This document shows, one piece after another, positions 60,511 to 64,000 of a DNA stretch of 64,000 nucleotides. The translations under genes and the position numbers were made by a program. Source of the DNA: Bimastos eiseni (lineage: Eukaryota > Annelida > Clitellata > Crassiclitellata > Lumbricidae). Within the stretch, counting starts at the first letter, position 1. Each line of letters begins with the position of its first letter. The stretch is taken from positions 26,351,515-26,415,514 of the forward strand of contig OY365806.1 of NCBI GenBank assembly GCA_959347315.1, in the 5' to 3' direction. The notes below the pieces were generated by a model, which saw nothing but the letters and a program-made list of their open reading frames with translations, had not been told where the DNA came from and made no database searches.

Positions 60511-63258
60511 GTAGGCCTACAAGCAAGCATTGTTCTAGTGGCGCCATAGAAGTTTATCAAATTCGCATCATATTTTACAAACATCCGGGTGCCTCAGATA
60601 GTATTGCTTAGTTGCATTATCAAGATAATGACAGGAGAATAATAGGAAACAGAACTAGGTAGTTACATCCATTTAAGTGCTACACATTGGAATGCAAAGC
60701 GCTAAGTTACGATATATAGGCCTAAGTTGTGAAGCTCTCTGGTATAGGCCCCCTACGTCTGTTCTTCCTATAGATTTGTCTAATATTAATATTTCATTCG
60801 TTCATTATTTCGTTCGTTCGATCCCTCATTCAGCCACCAGTCCACATTTATTCATGTGTTCACTTTCTATTATAGTCACCTCCATTCGTTTCTTCATTCA
60901 TTGCATCCGTTTTGACGTAATTGTGAGCAATATACATATGTAATGTAACCTATTATATATTTGCTTTGATTGTATTGCCGTATACGATACATTTAATTAC
61001 ATTGAGCAAACTTAATATGCTACGGGTCACCTAATATTATAAAAAAACCTATTAAGCCTACATTTATCATTATATCACAGTGAGACTAATTATATATCTT
61101 GCATAAATGATGCAGACGCCCATCGTTTTTTCGCCAGTGCATTTAATTAGCGCTGTGTCGACTGACTTGTGCTGCTGTGATTAGCACCCGTCGAGTCTGA
61201 TCAAGAGGTCAGTGGAACCAAAGCGACAATAAATAATTGGGAAGGCTAGTATATAACGCATACATAATTATTATGACCTGTTACCTATTCGATTTTTTCT
61301 NNNNNNNNNNNNNNNNNNNNNNNNNNNNNNNNNNNNNNNNNNNNNNNNNNNNNNNNNNNNNNNNNNNNNNNNNNNNNNNNNNNNNNNNNNNNNNNNNNNN
61401 NNNNNNNNNNNNNNNNNNNNNNNNNNNNNNNNNNNNNNNNNNNNNNNNNNNNNNNNNNNNNNNNNNNNNNNNNNNNNNNNNNNNNNNNNNNNNNNNNNNN
61501 TGGGTGTAGATATTAGGAGACAGATAGGACCTACTGTACAAGTATCGTCAGATTATCATGTAGACCTAACAGTAGGACTATCAGGTTAGGAGTAGATGAT
61601 ATATAGAATTCCAAATTAAGCAAATAAATTCCAAAGCATAGCGTTCAATACAAAGAAATAACACTGTAAGAACTGAGCTGTATAAGATTGACCTGGTAAT
61701 ATTCTAAATGTGCTTTATCTTGGGCAAACGAGGCCCAACGGTTATCTTATCACTCAAAATATAATCTTCCTCGATTTGAAGCGAATGTACTAAATATTCC
61801 AGCAGACACTGACTTACTTCCCATCAATGCAGCGGATAGTGATACGTACTTAAATACAATAAGTTACAACTTAATTACTAGATTTTGCACGTATTCCGCA
61901 CACGGCGATCACGGCAACGCCAGTTATCCTTCATTCAAGGATAACCAACACCAGATAACCTCTGCTAAACTGATGAATCCGCTCGAAACCGAAGCTGGGT
62001 TCCTGCTTTGTTACTGTTTTTTTATCCACCTTATGAGCACTCCGGCAGTTATGATTTTGATGCTCCAAACTGCATGCTGGCCTGCGAGTCGCATATCGAG
62101 GTCAGGTCAATCATTCCGATCGGCTTTCTGATGGACTGGCCCTAACCCACACTATCATAAAGTCTGGGCCAAAGTGTCATTATTGATTCCTAATGGCATC
62201 TCAAGCAGAATATCATTGTCGAAATGTTAACTATTCATGTAGGTCTCTAAGGAATATGATATGGAGTATAATGCAGAGAGCATAGACGTTTATAGAACTC
62301 GTAATTTCATGTAGAAAGTTTAACTATCTGTGTGTGATTGTGCAGAGGAATATAAGATCGTCGAGGCAATGCGCTGAAGCAGCAAAACGATTAACATTAA
62401 CTTTATGCGGGTATACCAATAGAACAAAAGTAAGACAAAACAAAAAGGTTGTGGGCGTATATATCACTGTTAACTCCAGAGTTGGAGGCATGGAATCTGT
62501 ATTTAAAGCATGCTATAGAAAACTATATAGGCTAAATTGAGGAGAAGAACTAGGCCTATTAAAGGATTTGTGGCTACAAGGTTCTCAGCTTTGAAGATTT
62601 TTGGAATGTTTATTTTGGCAACAGTAGAGAAATGAAATTATTTATTATTAATTCATTGGAGACCGACCTGAATTTACACGCTCGCCTCAAAAGAGGCAGT
62701 GTAGTGGGGTGATTCCTTGAAATTTGCATCCAATTGATCAATTCTACTTAATTACATCAGAAGTCAAAGGTAAACTTTAAGTGAGGAATCCTTAGTGCAA
62801 GTGTTGTTGAGCTGTGGAATAGCCTAGCGATAGTACTACTGCCTTAGCCAAAAATAAAACAGCTTTTAAGAGGCAGAGAAATTGCATGGGCTTAATAAGC
62901 ATTCTAGGTTAATTTTCAGCTGTTCTAACATAGATTGCCTTTTAGTTCTTAACCACTTCATGACCTCTGCATTGACACTGTCCCTCTCCGCCCTGAGACG
63001 TGGCTGTTAGTATCTTAACGATCAATCACTAAGTTAGTCTGTTCGTTTGATCGATTGGTATTTAATTCAGAATAATTATTAATTAGTGGGATCAGTTTTT
63101 GAAAATATGCCGATTGATTAATTCATTTGGCTTGGTTTATTAATTCCATCATCATCAATTCGATTATTTTAATTGACTTTAATTATTTCAATTTCATTAA
63201 TTCATGTGCCTGATATGAGGTTCGTCACACGAGAGAATGTTTTGTGGTACTCATGCAG
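60511..63258 (+). other. Inferred intron of the discoidin gene (contains a gap)
   Basis: AT-rich; includes a 200-N gap. Nothing else recognisable. Confidence 0.4.
61301..61500. other. Assembly gap (200 N)
   Basis: Exactly 200 N, probably a placeholder length. Confidence 0.99.
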
Positions 63259-63462
63259 ACTGCCTGCACAATGGTCCCCTCGCATGTCAACCGGAGCAAT
63301 ACGGGACTCACAGATATCTGCCTCATCAACTATCCACCCGAGTGGACAAGGGCTGCAATGAGAAGTACGCTCGTGGTCTATCAACCCAACGGAGTCGGAT
63401 GGTGTGCTAAGTTCAAATCGGCCTCCGAATGGCTGCAGGTCGATCTTGGTGTCCCTGCTAAG
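63259..63462 (+). CDS. F5/8 type C (discoidin) domain exon, homology split over three frames
   Basis: Bordered by TACTCATGCAG and GTGAGT. Discoidin-type domains bind membrane lipids, glycans or collagen outside the cell. The family pattern C..xPLGM.SG.I.DSQI.ASS...WC...WLQVDLG is present but in pieces: CLHNGPL (frame starting 63261, matching the incoming phase), then MSTGAIRDSQISASS (frame of 63173, closed by TGA at 63359), then VGWCAKFKSASEWLQVDLGV (frame of 63244, phase 0 at the donor). Each step fits a single missing base, near 63282 and near 63350-63365. Either the assembly has two deletions or this is a decaying copy. The last frame is open across the whole exon, so automated annotation might hide the problem. 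The domain continues past the window end. Confidence 0.75.
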
Positions 63463-64000
63463 GTGAGTCATTCATTCATTCATTCATTCAGTCAGTCAGT
63501 CAGTCAGTCAATCATTGACTCAGTCAGTCAGTCAATCACTCAGACCGAAGGAACTCATACAGTCACTCAGCCAGCCATTTTCTGTTTAATGGTGCTATAA
63601 CTGACCTTAGCTGCAAGATCGTATGTATACAATAATGGTTGAGTGTAATTTGATTTTTCTATATTATATTTAATAACTACAGGCTACAGATAACACTTAC
63701 TCACTTAGGCAGATGTAGAAAACAGTCATATTGTTACGGGACAGACAGCAAGCATAGCTCGAGAGGGAGGCCATTATACCAGGCGCAGGACTCAACAATT
63801 GAGAAGGGTCAGCGCTGCCTGAAAGATGAATGGACGGGGTAACGGGAATCGTTATGCATTCATGCACTGCGGAATGTACGGTTACAAACATCACCCTCTG
63901 AGACAGTGACGGTGTATTCTATTCATTCATTTACGAGATCACCCCGACCCAGCCCGGCTAAAGGTAGAACGTGGCCGCTAGATCTCTAGGCATCAGGTGT
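63463..64000 (+). other. Start of the next discoidin-gene intron
   Basis: Begins with a (TTCA)n/(GTCA)n microsatellite (63466-63540) directly after the donor, then unique sequence with no visible exon to the window end. Confidence 0.5.

Overview
The window is nuclear DNA of an animal, most likely a marine invertebrate. The evidence is long introns with GT-AG borders, large AT-rich and microsatellite-rich spacers, many decayed non-LTR retrotransposons, a tRNA-derived SINE family, MITEs, and animal protein domains (ankyrin repeats, LRR-ROC-COR, F5/8 type C discoidin). I cannot fix the phylum. Two 200-base N runs (25721-25920, 61301-61500) are scaffold gaps.

Three protein-coding loci are supported. 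(1) Plus strand, 462-32225: a gene assembled from four short phase-0 exons carrying ankyrin repeats (462-833, 8968-9078, 9463-9594, 10119-10241) and one 3.7-kb exon (28503-32225) encoding leucine-rich repeats, a ROC GTPase, a COR domain and a C-terminal region with no kinase. If spliced directly this gives a ROCO protein of about 1486 residues. An AATAAA lies 209 bases after the stop. (2) Minus strand, 44849-40629: a 1406-residue open frame for an unrecognised, Ser/Asn-rich, probably nuclear protein with basic clusters and a SUMO-interaction-like motif. (3) Plus strand, from 60408 to beyond the window: the start of a secreted discoidin-domain protein, with a signal-peptide exon (60408-60510) and an F5/8C exon (63259-63462) whose homology is split over three reading frames.

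Region by region: 1-461 is 5' flank. 834-28502 is ROCO introns holding twin palindromes, LINE remnants, a hAT-like MITE, SINEs, a foldback MITE, simple repeats and a 27-copy 12-bp satellite. 32226-40628 is spacer with a SINE and an inverted dimer of a mariner-like element. 44850-60407 is repeat-rich spacer with a second hAT-like MITE inside a degenerate tandem array, LINE tails, and a 1.24-kb foldback-type element with 112-bp inverted ends and an internal C-rich minisatellite. 60511-64000 is intron, gap and discoidin exon.

The genes are unrelated neighbours; nothing suggests an operon or a shared pathway. The most interesting items are the kinase-less ANK-LRR-ROC-COR architecture with a degraded GTPase switch motif, a SINE whose box B has been replaced by an inverted copy of its own head, two abutting perfect palindromes, the foldback elements, and strong enrichment of the octamer TAGGCCTA in non-coding DNA.
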